Source of the DNA: Streptomyces lincolnensis
GTDB lineage: Bacteria > Actinomycetota > Actinomycetes > Streptomycetales > Streptomycetaceae
DNA length: 64,000 bases
Assembly: GCF_001685355.1 (NCBI RefSeq)
Contig: NZ_CP016438.1
Location: 3,720,001 to 3,784,000 of the forward strand
Direction: 5' to 3'
Shown: piece after piece, positions 8,549-17,396 of the stretch
Position numbering within the stretch: the first letter of the stretch is position 1
How the letters are laid out: every line of letters starts with the position of its first letter
The notes under the pieces: model-generated
What the model was told of the DNA's origin: nothing
The model's input: only the letters and a program-made list of their open reading frames with translations
Database searches by the model: none
Translations under genes and position numbers: made by a program

Positions 8549-9463
8549 CTACCGACGGGAGGCGGCCCTGCCACGTCGGTACAGAACGACTCCGGCGACG
8601 AGCATCGCCGCACTGGCCCCCGAGGCCGCCAGCAGCGCCTCGGCACCGGTGTCCGGCAGCGTGGGCGGCTTGGTCGGCGGGGTCGTGGGCGGGGTGGTCG
8701 GCGGCGTCGTGACGGGAGGCGTCGAGGGCGGTCCCGTCGGAGGCGTCGTGGGCGGTGACGTCGGCGGCTTGGTCGGCGTCGTCGGAGGGGTGGTGGGCGG
8801 CTTGGTGGGAGGCGTCGAGGGCGGTCCCGTCGGTGGCGTGGTGGGAGGCGTCGTCGGCGGCTTGGTCGGCGGCGTCGTGGGCGGGGAGGTGGGCGGCTTG
8901 GTGGGAGGCGTCGTCGGAGGGGTCGTGGGGGGCTTGGTGGGAGGCGTCGTGGGGGGCTTGGTCGGGGGCGTCTCCCCGTAGCCGCCCGGCGTGTCCCCGT
9001 GGTCGCCCGGCGTGTCGCCGTACCCGTCCGACTCGTCGCCGTATCCGCCCGGCCCGTCGCCGTATCCGCCCGGACCGTCGCCGTAGCCGCCCGGTTCATC
9101 CTCGGAGAAGCCCGGCATCCGGTCGCCGTAGTCCCAGTCGTGACCCGAGGCGTGGCCCGGGCCCTCGTGGTGGCCGCCGTGCGCGCCGCTCTTCGTCGAA
9201 CCCGAGGATCCGTTCGCGCAGGAGTTGCCGAACGCCGGGTTGAGCCCGGCGGCCGCGTCCACGGAGTTGCCGCAGGCGTTGACCGGAACCTCGACCGGCA
9301 CCTGCACGGTGTCGCCGGACACGACGCCCGGCGAATTCTTGGCGGTCCCGCTCGCGTCCGTGTCGGCGAGGGCGTGGCCACCACACAGGGACAGAATGCT
9401 CGTCGCGGCGGCGGCCGCGACCATTCCCTTGCCCAGGGTCTGTCGCAATCTCGTTGTCCTCAC
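8549..9463 (-). CDS. Long, sortase-anchored chaplin with one chaplin domain and repeat stalk
   Basis: A 304-residue precursor from GTG 9463. A signal peptide ends near residue 33-35. One chaplin domain (about 45-85) follows, with the paired Cys at 64 and 82 and the family pattern GDTVQVPV...CGNSVD...NPAFGNSC. Then come a Gly/Tyr/Asp-rich stretch (GGYGDGP-type units, 123-163) and about 105 residues of PPT-rich repeats (KPPTTPPT and variants, 164-268). The end is a sorting signal: LPDTG (269-273), a hydrophobic helix and an Arg-rich tail. Chaplins self-assemble into amyloid-like fibrils that make aerial hyphae hydrophobic; the long ones are tethered to the wall. Long chaplins ChpA-C of S. coelicolor carry two chaplin domains and LAxTG, so this is a variant. 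Confidence 0.93.
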   Translation of the reverse strand: MRTTRLRQTLGKGMVAAAAATSILSLCGGHALADTDASGTAKNSPGVVSGDTVQVPVEVPVNACGNSVDAAAGLNPAFGNSCANGSSGSTKSGAHGGHHEGPGHASGHDWDYGDRMPGFSEDEPGGYGDGPGGYGDGPGGYGDESDGYGDTPGDHGDTPGGYGETPPTKPPTTPPTKPPTTPPTTPPTKPPTSPPTTPPTKPPTTPPTTPPTGPPSTPPTKPPTTPPTTPTKPPTSPPTTPPTGPPSTPPVTTPPTTPPTTPPTKPPTLPDTGAEALLAASGASAAMLVAGVVLYRRGRAASRR

Positions 9464-9491
9464 TGCTTGACTGCTTGAAGAAGTGGGAAAA

Positions 9492-9528
9492 GCCGGCCCC
9501 GAACGAATGGAGAACGTCCAGGGCCGGC
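9492..9528 (-). terminator. Possible terminator of the short chaplin gene
   Basis: An 8-bp inverted repeat (GCCGGCCC/GGGCCGGC) lies just downstream of the short chaplin stop and upstream of the long chaplin start. It has a long loop and no clear U-run, so the call is tentative. Confidence 0.4.
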
Positions 9529-9563
9529 CGTGACACAGCCGGAGCGGCTGGTGTGTTACGTCG

Positions 9564-9791
9564 TCAGTCGTTGACGCACGTGTTGCCGAACGCCGGGTTC
9601 AGCAGGGCGATCACGTTGACCGTGTTGCCGCACACGTTGACGGGCACGTGCACGGGAACCTGGACCACGTTGCCGGAGAGGACACCCGGCGAACCGATGG
9701 CGGCACCCTCGGCACCCGCGTCGGCGAAGGCCGGGGCGGCCATGCCGAGGGCCATGATCGCACCCGCGACGACAGCTGCGGTCTTCTTCAT
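9564..9791 (-). CDS. Short chaplin
   Basis: A 75-residue secreted protein. The start is ATG 9791, with GAGAAGGGA seven bases upstream on the coding strand; the in-frame codon eight residues earlier would place that site inside the gene. A signal peptide (KKTAAVVAGAIMALGMAAPAFA) ends near residue 23. The mature part is a single chaplin domain with GSPGVLSGNVVQVPVHVPVNVCGNTV and NPAFGNTC; Cys 54 and 72 probably form a disulfide. Short chaplins are secreted, coat aerial hyphae and lower surface tension. Its placement next to a rodlin and the long chaplin matches the chpA-chpD-rdlA order I recall from S. coelicolor, so it is probably the chpD-type gene. Confidence 0.93.
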   Translation of the reverse strand: MKKTAAVVAGAIMALGMAAPAFADAGAEGAAIGSPGVLSGNVVQVPVHVPVNVCGNTVNVIALLNPAFGNTCVND

Positions 9792-10006
9792 GAGGTTTCC
9801 CTTCTCTGCGGTCATGCCTGGAATGACGGTCGAAACCGAGCGAGCACAGTCGGAACGGCTCGCACCATGACCTGCAGGCTGTAAAACGAGGGATAGACAT
9901 CCGAAGAAACTACGGAACGTGTGTCGCCGGGTAATTCACTCGAACGCCTTGGATGAAACGCCTCATCTGAGTAGTGTCAAAGCCAATTGACGGTGTATCA
10001 GCAAAA

Positions 10007-10036
10007 AAATCGCCCGGACACATGTCCGGGCGATTT
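10007..10036 (-). terminator. Intrinsic terminator of the minus-strand rodlin
   Basis: A near-perfect stem (AAATCGCCCGGACA / TGTCCGGGCGATTT) sits 14 bases past the rodlin stop. A run of seven A on the plus strand at 10003-10009 gives a U-run in the minus-strand transcript. Confidence 0.9.
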
Positions 10037-10049
10037 CCATGACGGCGGG

Positions 10050-10451
10050 TCAGCCGTTCTTCACACCGTTTCCGGACAGCGCCGCGATGTCGCTCAGGAT
10101 GTGCGACAGCGGCTCGTCGCCCTTGGCCTGGGTGCTGTTCTCGGCGCACTGCTGGTTCTGCGGGGCCGAGAGGACCGGGACGTCCTGGAGGACACCGACG
10201 GCGGCGACGCCGACGAGGCCCTGGAGGTTCGCCTTGGCCGGCAGGCCGATGCAGAGCTTGTTGAGGGAGCTCTGGACCAGCGTGGCCTGCGGGCTCATGT
10301 CGCCCTTGGTCACCGAGTTGGCGAACGCGTGGTGAGCACCGTTGCCGCTGGCGGAGGTGGTGCCCTCGTCGTTCCCGATGGCCATGGCCGGCGAAGCGGC
10401 ACCGACGACGGACGCGGCGACCGCCGCGGCAGCCATTGCCTTCTTCAGCAT
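10050..10451 (-). CDS. rdlA: Rodlin (rdlA-like)
   Basis: A 133-residue secreted protein from ATG 10451, preceded by AAAGGAAC. The signal peptide ends at ASPAMA (residue 24). The mature protein has the rodlin signature: [10 protein letters not shown] near its start, [12 protein letters not shown] (Cys 67), [17 protein letters not shown] (Cys 102) and [16 protein letters not shown]. Rodlins are needed for the paired-rod (rodlet) ultrastructure formed with chaplins on aerial hyphae and spores. It is the most divergent of the three copies here ([11 protein letters not shown] where the others have SQxFGNSAT). It is transcribed divergently from the next rodlin, as reported for rdlA/rdlB. Confidence 0.93.
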   Translation of the reverse strand: MLKKAMAAAAVAASVVGAASPAMAIGNDEGTTSASGNGAHHAFANSVTKGDMSPQATLVQSSLNKLCIGLPAKANLQGLVGVAAVGVLQDVPVLSAPQNQQCAENSTQAKGDEPLSHILSDIAALSGNGVKNG

Positions 10452-10659
10452 TTCAGTTCCTTTCACTGGTGCATCACGACGACGCACGATCCTGCCCTCG
10501 CATCAACCGGCCTCACGGTGTTTGGTTTCGGCACTTCACCCGATCGGGCCGGTACGTTTTTCTGCTGCGCCATCGGAGTGAAAGGGAGCAACCAAGCGGC
10601 CTCCGGGCAGTTGACCAGAGCGCTCCGGTGGACGGGGTTTCTCCAGAAGGGACTAGCAA
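10452..10659. promoter_or_regulatory. Divergent promoter region of the rodlin pair
   Basis: The 208 bases between two divergent rodlin starts must hold both promoters. A TTGACC at about 10611 is a possible -35 for the plus-strand gene. Ribosome sites AAAGGAAC (minus) and GAAGGGAC (plus) lie at the two ends. I could not define -10 boxes with confidence. Confidence 0.5.
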
Positions 10660-11061
10660 GTGATCAAGAAGGTTCTGGCATCCGCCGCGGTCGCCGCTTC
10701 CGTCGTGGGTGTCGCCTCCCCCGCCATGGCGATCGGCAACGACGACGGCACCACCTCCGCCAGCGGCAACGGTGCTTCGCAGTCGTTCGGCAACTCGGCC
10801 ACCTACGGCAACATGAGCCCGCAGATGGCGCTCATCCAGGGTTCCTTCAACAAGCCCTGCATCGGCCTGCCGGCCAAGGCGAACCTCCAGGGGATCGTCG
10901 GCCTCGCCGCCGTCGGTGTTCTCCAGGACGTGCCGATCCTGTCGGCCCCGCAGAACCAGCAGTGTGTCGAGAACAGCACCCAGGCCAAGGGCGACGAGCC
11001 GCTGTCGCACATCCTGGACGACATCTCGGCCCTGTCCGGCAACGGCGCCGGCAACCACTGA
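10660..11061 (+). CDS. rdlB: Rodlin (rdlB-like)
   Basis: A 133-residue rodlin from GTG 10660 with GAAGGG eight bases upstream. The signal peptide ends at ASPAMA. The mature chain repeats the family blocks [23 protein letters not shown] and [21 protein letters not shown] with two Cys (67 and 102). It forms the divergent pair with the minus-strand rodlin. Its 3' third is almost base-for-base the same as the third rodlin at 12306-12716, implying recent duplication or gene conversion between them. A strong terminator follows 52 bases after the stop. Confidence 0.93.
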   Translation: MIKKVLASAAVAASVVGVASPAMAIGNDDGTTSASGNGASQSFGNSATYGNMSPQMALIQGSFNKPCIGLPAKANLQGIVGLAAVGVLQDVPILSAPQNQQCVENSTQAKGDEPLSHILDDISALSGNGAGNH

Positions 11062-11113
11062 GCCGGTCGCATCACGGGCTCTGAGCCCTGGGACTGCTTT
11101 CTGAGTCCCCGTC

Positions 11114-11143
11114 AGCGGGCCGCCGTATTCTCGGCGGCCCGCT
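11114..11143 (+). terminator. Terminator of the plus-strand rodlin
   Basis: A perfect 12-bp stem (AGCGGGCCGCCG / CGGCGGCCCGCT) with a 6-base loop (TATTCT). It ends only 16 bases before the first possible start codon of the LytR-CpsA-Psr gene. Confidence 0.88.
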
Positions 11144-11159
11144 CGCTTACTTTCTGCGC

Positions 11160-12179
11160 GTGACGATGAAGAGAACTCTGTCTTCCCTCTCGGTCGTGCT
11201 GGCTTCCACAGCCGCCCTGCTCGGCAGCGCCTTCCACCCCGCGCAGGCCCCCTCCCCCAAGGGCATGAACATCCTGCTGATGGGCACGGACGGCCGGGCC
11301 ACCATCTCCGCGGCGGAGAAGCGCGAGTTCCACGCCGGCGGCCGGGCCTGCAACTGCACCGACGTCCTGATGGTGGTCCATGTGTCGGCCCGCCGGGACC
11401 GCGTGAGCGTCGTCAGCCTGCCGCGGGACTCCTACGCCGGCCTCCCCCCGCACCGGGTCGAGGGCACCGGCGAGAAACACCCCTCGCACCCCTCGAAGAT
11501 CAACGGCGCGTACGCCGAGGGCGGTACCCCGCTCACCGTCGCCACGGTGGAGTCGATGACCGGACTGCGCTTCGACCACTATCTCCAGGTGGACTTCCGG
11601 CGCTTCATCGACGCCGTGAACCAGGTCGGCGGTGTCGAGGTGTGCACCCCGCGGACCCTGCGGGACTCGGCCACCAAGCTCGATCTGTTGCCCGGCACGC
11701 ACCGGCTCGGCGGCGGGCAGTCGTTGCAGTACGTCCGCTCCCGGCACGTGGACAGGAGCGCCGACCTCGGGCGGATCCAGCGTCAACAGCGGTTCCTGGT
11801 CGGGGCCCTGCGCGGGCTCCAGACGCGGAACCTGCTCACCGAGCCGGTGGCGGCGGCCCGACTGGTGAAGACGCTGCTCGGATCCGGGCAGGTCGACCAG
11901 GGCTTCGGCGCCGGCGAGCTGGTGGAGCTGGCGGCCGCGCTCGACAAGGTGACGGCGAGGTCCACCGAGTTCGCGACCGTGCCGATCTCCGGGTTCAACG
12001 AGACGCACCCGGAGATCGGTTCGACGCTGGTGTGGGACCGGCGGCAGGCGGAGGCGATGTTCGCGAAGCTGCGCGCGGACCGGCCGCTGATCGAAGCCGG
12101 TGCGAATCCCGAGCCCGAGGACCCGCCCCGGCTGGCGAACTCGGCCCCGGTGCGCGGGAGCTCCTACGCCTGTCCCTGA
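11160..12179 (+). CDS. LytR-CpsA-Psr (LCP) family glycopolymer ligase
   Basis: A 339-residue exported or membrane-anchored protein (GTG 11160, or ATG 11166; neither has an obvious ribosome site). A hydrophobic N-terminal segment (SSLSVVLASTAALLGSAF) is followed by the LCP domain. Landmarks are ILLMGTDGR, DVLMVVHV...VSLPRDSY (the conserved Arg/Asp that contact the polyprenyl phosphate), KINGAYAEGG and FDHYLQVDFRRFIDAVNQVGGVEV. LCP enzymes transfer lipid-linked wall polymers such as teichoic acid or capsule to peptidoglycan. It sits between two rodlin genes and could link the 0-8 kb cluster's polymer to the wall, which is inference. The upstream rodlin's terminator lies right before the gene. 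Confidence 0.87.
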   Translation: MTMKRTLSSLSVVLASTAALLGSAFHPAQAPSPKGMNILLMGTDGRATISAAEKREFHAGGRACNCTDVLMVVHVSARRDRVSVVSLPRDSYAGLPPHRVEGTGEKHPSHPSKINGAYAEGGTPLTVATVESMTGLRFDHYLQVDFRRFIDAVNQVGGVEVCTPRTLRDSATKLDLLPGTHRLGGGQSLQYVRSRHVDRSADLGRIQRQQRFLVGALRGLQTRNLLTEPVAAARLVKTLLGSGQVDQGFGAGELVELAAALDKVTARSTEFATVPISGFNETHPEIGSTLVWDRRQAEAMFAKLRADRPLIEAGANPEPEDPPRLANSAPVRGSSYACP

Positions 12180-12305
12180 GGGGCGCTCGGCCGGACCCGT
12201 GAGTGCGCTGGGCCAATCGGGGCAAAGACCGCAACCCTGACGGGGTTTGATCCGTTCTCGATCACGCAGCTCCTCCCCGGAGTCCGCTTTTCGAAGGGAA
12301 TGAAC

Positions 12306-12716
12306 ATGAAGAAGCTGTGGGCTACCGCGGCTATCGCCGCTTCCGTCGCCGGCGTCTCGGCTGCGGCCGCCCCCCAGGCTCTTGCCATCGGTGACGACAA
12401 CGGCACCACCTCCGCGAGCGGCAACGGCGCCTCGCAGGAGTTCGGCAACTCGGCCACGTTCGGCGACATGAGCCCGCAGCTCTCGCTGGTCCAGGGTTCG
12501 CTGAACAAGCCCTGTGTCGGTCTGCCGGCCAAGCTGAACCTTCAGGGCCTCGTCGGCGTCGCCGCCGTCGGTGTCCTCCAGGACGTGCCGATCCTGTCGG
12601 CCCCGCAGAACCAGCAGTGTGTCGAGAACTCGACGCAGGCCAAGGGCGACGAGCCGCTGTCGCACATCCTGGACGACATCTCGGCCCTGTCCGGCAACGG
12701 CGCCGCCAACGGCTGA
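12306..12716 (+). CDS. Third rodlin
   Basis: A 136-residue rodlin. ATG 12306 is chosen because GAAGGGA lies seven bases upstream; ATG 12300 directly abuts that site. The signal peptide ([26 protein letters not shown]) is three residues longer than in the other copies. Mature blocks include [38 protein letters not shown] and the shared C-terminal half. S. coelicolor is known for two rodlins, so a third copy beyond an LCP gene is an expansion. It has its own terminator and probably its own promoter in 12180-12305. Confidence 0.92.
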   Translation: MKKLWATAAIAASVAGVSAAAAPQALAIGDDNGTTSASGNGASQEFGNSATFGDMSPQLSLVQGSLNKPCVGLPAKLNLQGLVGVAAVGVLQDVPILSAPQNQQCVENSTQAKGDEPLSHILDDISALSGNGAANG

Positions 12717-12736
12717 GTCTCACGCTCCACCGCTGC

Positions 12737-12767
12737 GGCGGGTCACCGGTCTCCCCGGTGGCCCGCC
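12737..12767. terminator. Terminator between third rodlin and acyl-CoA ligase
   Basis: A 13-bp stem with one G-T type mismatch (GGCGGGTCACCGG / CCGGTGGCCCGCC) and a 5-base loop, followed by GTTTCG. It lies between convergent 3' ends at 12716 and 12793. Confidence 0.82.
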
Positions 12768-12792
12768 GTTTCGCGTGTCCGCGCTCCGGGGT

Positions 12793-14766
12793 TCACTTGC
12801 GGTAGAGGGCCTCGATCTCCGCCGCGTACGCGGTCGTCACCCGGTGGCGCTTGACCTTCAGGGACGGGGTGAGCATGCCGTTGTCCTCGTTGAACTCGCC
12901 CTCGACCAGGGTGAAGGCGCGGATGGACTCGGCGCGTGAGACGGCCTGGTTGGCGTAGTCGACGGCCTTCTGGACATCGGCGCGCATGCGGGGGTCCGTC
13001 ACGATGTCGGCCGTCGGGGTGTCGGCGGGCAGTTTGCGGACCGACAGCCAGTGGGCGACCGCCTCCGGGTCGAGGGTGATCAGGGCCGCGACGAAGGGGC
13101 GGTTGTCGCCGACGACGAGGCACTGGCCGACAGGGGAACGGCTGCGCAGACGGTCCTCCAGGACGGCCGGGGAGACGTTCTTGCCGCCGGAGGTGACGAG
13201 GATGTCCTTCTTGCGGCCGGTGATGGTGAGGTAGCCGTCCTCGTCGAGGGAGCCGAGGTCGCCGGTGGCGAACCAGTCGTCGGTGAGGACGGCGTCCGTG
13301 GCCGCCGGGTTGTTCCAGTAGGCGCCGAAGACGATCCCGCCCCTGACGAGGACCTCGCCGTCGTCGGCGATGCGGATCGCGGTGCCGGGGACCGGCCGAC
13401 CGACCGTGCCGGGGCGGGGGCCGAGGGGCGGGACGATGGTGGCGGCGGCCGTGGTCTCGGTCAGGCCGTAGCCCTCGTAGACGATGATTCCGGCGGCGTA
13501 GAAGAAGAGGCTGAGGTTGCGGTCGAGCGGGGAGCCGCCGCTGATGGCGTAGCGCATGCGGCCGCCGAGTTCCTTGCGGACCCGGCGGTAGACCAGGAGG
13601 TCGTAGAGGGCCCAGGCGGCGTAGAGGCCGGGGCCCGGGCCCTTGCCGCGGTCGAGGAACCTGTTCAGGTACTCCTCGCCGAAGCGGACGGCGATGCGGT
13701 CGGCGCGGTCGAAGGAGGCGCCGCGGCCCATCTTCTCGGCGGTGGCACGGCCGGTGGCGTGGATCTTCTCGAAGAGGTACGGCACGCCGACCAGGAAGGT
13801 CGGGCGGAACTCCTTGAGCGCCGGGCGCAGTTCGTCGGGCTTGATGCTCGGGCAGTGGCCGATCTCGATGCGGGCCATCAGGCAGGCGATCTGGAGGGCG
13901 CGGCCCATGATGTGGGCGAGCGGGAGGAAGAGCAGGGTCGAGGCGACCTGGCCGGTGACCTCCTGGAAGATCGGGTGCAGCAGCTGGACGGTGTTGGCGG
14001 CCTGGGCGTGCAGGTTGGTGTGGGTGAGGACGCAGCCCTTGGGCCTGCCGGTGGTGCCGGAGGTGTAGCAGATCGTCGCGACGGTGTCCGGGGTGAGGCC
14101 GGCGCGCCGCTTGGTGATCTCCTCGTCGGGGACGTCACGGCCGAGGGCGGTGAGTTCGGGGAGGGCGTCCGCCTCCAGTTCCCAGGCGCGGGGCGGTTCC
14201 TGGTGGCCGGCGGTGCCCCTGGTCACCGTCTCGGTGTTCTCGGCGTTCTCCGTGACGACGTGCCGGACGCCGGAGTCGCGGACGATCCACTCGACCTGGT
14301 CGGCGGAGGAGGTGGCGTAGATCGGGACGGTCTGGCCGCCCGCCGCCCAGATCGCGAAGTCCAGGACCGTCCACTCGTAGCGGGTGCGGGACATCACGGC
14401 GACCCGGCCGCCCGGTTCGAGTCCCGCGGCGATGAGTCCCTTGGCCACGGCGGTGACTTCGCGGGCGAAGGCGGCGGCGGTCACCGGCTGCCAGGTGTCG
14501 CCCCGCTTGCGGCGCAGGACCACGGCGTCCGGGGCCTCGGCCGCGTTGGTGAAGGGCAGGTCGGCGATGCTGCCGGTGGCCGGGGGCGGGGCCAGGGCCG
14601 GTGCGCTCGCCTCGCGGACGACGCCGGCCTCGTCCCTGACGACCTCGACCCCGGCGCGGGCGGCCAGGTCGGTGCGCTGTTTCGCGCGTTTCAGATCCTT
14701 GCGTACGCCCATGACGGCTCCCGGTCGCGGTGGGGCTGACGTGTTGCCGTGCTCAGTGGTGCTCAC
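12793..14766 (-). CDS. Long-chain fatty acid-CoA ligase (AMP-binding)
   Basis: A 657-residue ANL-superfamily enzyme that activates a fatty acid as acyl-AMP and transfers it to CoA. Motifs visible are TICYTSGTTGRPKG (P-loop), YEGYGLTET (A5), FATGDLGSLDEDGYLTITGRKKD (A7/A8) and a C-terminal SPSLKVKRHRV with the acylation lysine. The length and the LACS-type insertion (YRRVRKELGGRMRYAISGGSPLD) fit long-chain rather than short-chain ligases. The start is GTG 14766; an internal ATG at residue 19 (MGVRKDL, with GGGAG upstream) is an alternative. It converges on the third rodlin and is divergent from the glycosyltransferase. Confidence 0.9.
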   Translation of the reverse strand: MSTTEHGNTSAPPRPGAVMGVRKDLKRAKQRTDLAARAGVEVVRDEAGVVREASAPALAPPPATGSIADLPFTNAAEAPDAVVLRRKRGDTWQPVTAAAFAREVTAVAKGLIAAGLEPGGRVAVMSRTRYEWTVLDFAIWAAGGQTVPIYATSSADQVEWIVRDSGVRHVVTENAENTETVTRGTAGHQEPPRAWELEADALPELTALGRDVPDEEITKRRAGLTPDTVATICYTSGTTGRPKGCVLTHTNLHAQAANTVQLLHPIFQEVTGQVASTLLFLPLAHIMGRALQIACLMARIEIGHCPSIKPDELRPALKEFRPTFLVGVPYLFEKIHATGRATAEKMGRGASFDRADRIAVRFGEEYLNRFLDRGKGPGPGLYAAWALYDLLVYRRVRKELGGRMRYAISGGSPLDRNLSLFFYAAGIIVYEGYGLTETTAAATIVPPLGPRPGTVGRPVPGTAIRIADDGEVLVRGGIVFGAYWNNPAATDAVLTDDWFATGDLGSLDEDGYLTITGRKKDILVTSGGKNVSPAVLEDRLRSRSPVGQCLVVGDNRPFVAALITLDPEAVAHWLSVRKLPADTPTADIVTDPRMRADVQKAVDYANQAVSRAESIRAFTLVEGEFNEDNGMLTPSLKVKRHRVTTAYAAEIEALYRK

Positions 14767-14862
14767 CAGTTCTTACTGGGGAGTCAACTTACTGAGCCGT
14801 AGCCAGAATTCAATGGCCCTGGCGTATTCCTCTCGCTCCGGTCGGGCGGGGTCAAGGTCCTC

Positions 14863-16608
<1,746 letters not shown>

Positions 16609-16709
16609 GTTTCTGCGGGCCCGCAGGCCAATGGCGGGATCCGCGTCGGTACGTTGATCACCGGCGCGGGGTCGTGGCCCGGCGCCTCACCTCCCCGGAA
16701 GGAAAGCCT

Positions 16710-17333
16710 GTGCGCCCCCAACGCCTTCGCCCCGTCCTGATCGCCGTGTGTGCCACGGCGGTTCTCGCTCTCACCGGCGCCGTCCCGGCCGTCGCCGCGC
16801 CCGCGGCGGCCCCCGCGCGGACGGCTCCCGTGCGGGCGGCGGACGTCGCCCCCGGACTCACGCCCCTCACCGACCTGTTCGCCCAGCGGCTGCTGCTCGC
16901 CGACAAGGTGGCCGCGGCGAAGTACGGCACGGACAAGCCGATCGACGACCCGGTGCGCGAGCAGCAGATCCTGGACGACGTGGCCGCGCGGGCCGTGGGG
17001 CTCGGGCTGGATCCCGAGGCGGTGAAGGTGGTGTTCCGGGACCAGATCGAGGCGAACAAGGTGGTGCAGCGGGGGTTGTACGCGCGGTGGGACGCGCATC
17101 CCGCCCAGCGGCCCACCGAGCGGCCGGACCTGGTGAAGGAGGTCCGGCCGCAGCTGGACCGGATCACCACGGAGGTGCTGGACGCGTTGCAGCGGACGGC
17201 GGTTGTGCGGGGTGGGGCTTCCTGTGAACCCCGGCTCGCTGTGGCCTCGGTGCGGTCTGCTTTTGGGTATCGGCTGGATGTATTGCATTGGGAGGGGTTG
17301 GCTCGGGCGGTCTCGTCCGTTTGTTCCAGGTAG
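16710..17333 (+). CDS. Exported chorismate mutase, AroQ-gamma type
   Basis: A 207-residue protein starting at GTG 16710 behind GGAAGGAAA. A signal peptide (LIAVCATAVLALTGAVPAVAAPA) of about 35 residues is followed by an all-helical domain. It has QRLLLADKVAAAKYGTDKPIDDPVREQQILDD (Arg/Lys/Asp active-site helix), then VFRDQIEANKVVQRGLYARW, matching the gamma subclass of secreted chorismate mutases. Two Cys near the C-terminus (ASCEPR, SSVCSR) fit the disulfide of exported enzymes. It would convert chorismate to prephenate outside the cytoplasm, a role not understood in soil bacteria. No pathway partner is adjacent. Confidence 0.82.
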   Translation: MRPQRLRPVLIAVCATAVLALTGAVPAVAAPAAAPARTAPVRAADVAPGLTPLTDLFAQRLLLADKVAAAKYGTDKPIDDPVREQQILDDVAARAVGLGLDPEAVKVVFRDQIEANKVVQRGLYARWDAHPAQRPTERPDLVKEVRPQLDRITTEVLDALQRTAVVRGGASCEPRLAVASVRSAFGYRLDVLHWEGLARAVSSVCSR

Positions 17334-17356
17334 CTTGCGGAGTGCTGCGCCGTCGT

Positions 17357-17385
17357 GGCTGGTCGCGCAGTTCCCCGCGCCCCTA
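17357..17385. repeat. Dispersed intergenic repeat (copy 1)
   Basis: Contains the core GCGCAGTTCCCCGCGCCCCT that recurs at 22784-22868 (as an inverted pair) and 30083-30111. This copy lies between the convergent ends of the chorismate mutase gene (17333) and the VWA lipoprotein gene (17397). Confidence 0.85.
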
Positions 17386-17396
17386 GGTGGGCCGGG

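Noticed and set aside
8640..8960. Regular repeats that could suggest a CRISPR array
   Set aside because: Units are short multiples of codons, lack unique spacers and encode the Pro/Thr stalk in frame.
8649..8981. Plus-strand open frame rich in VGG repeats
   Set aside because: It is the antisense of the PPT-repeat stalk in the long chaplin gene, with no ribosome site; low-complexity repeats produce open frames on both strands.
10050..12716. Possibility that the third rodlin is an assembly duplicate of the second
   Set aside because: Signal peptides, 5' halves and flanking sequences differ, and an LCP gene lies between, so it is a distinct gene.
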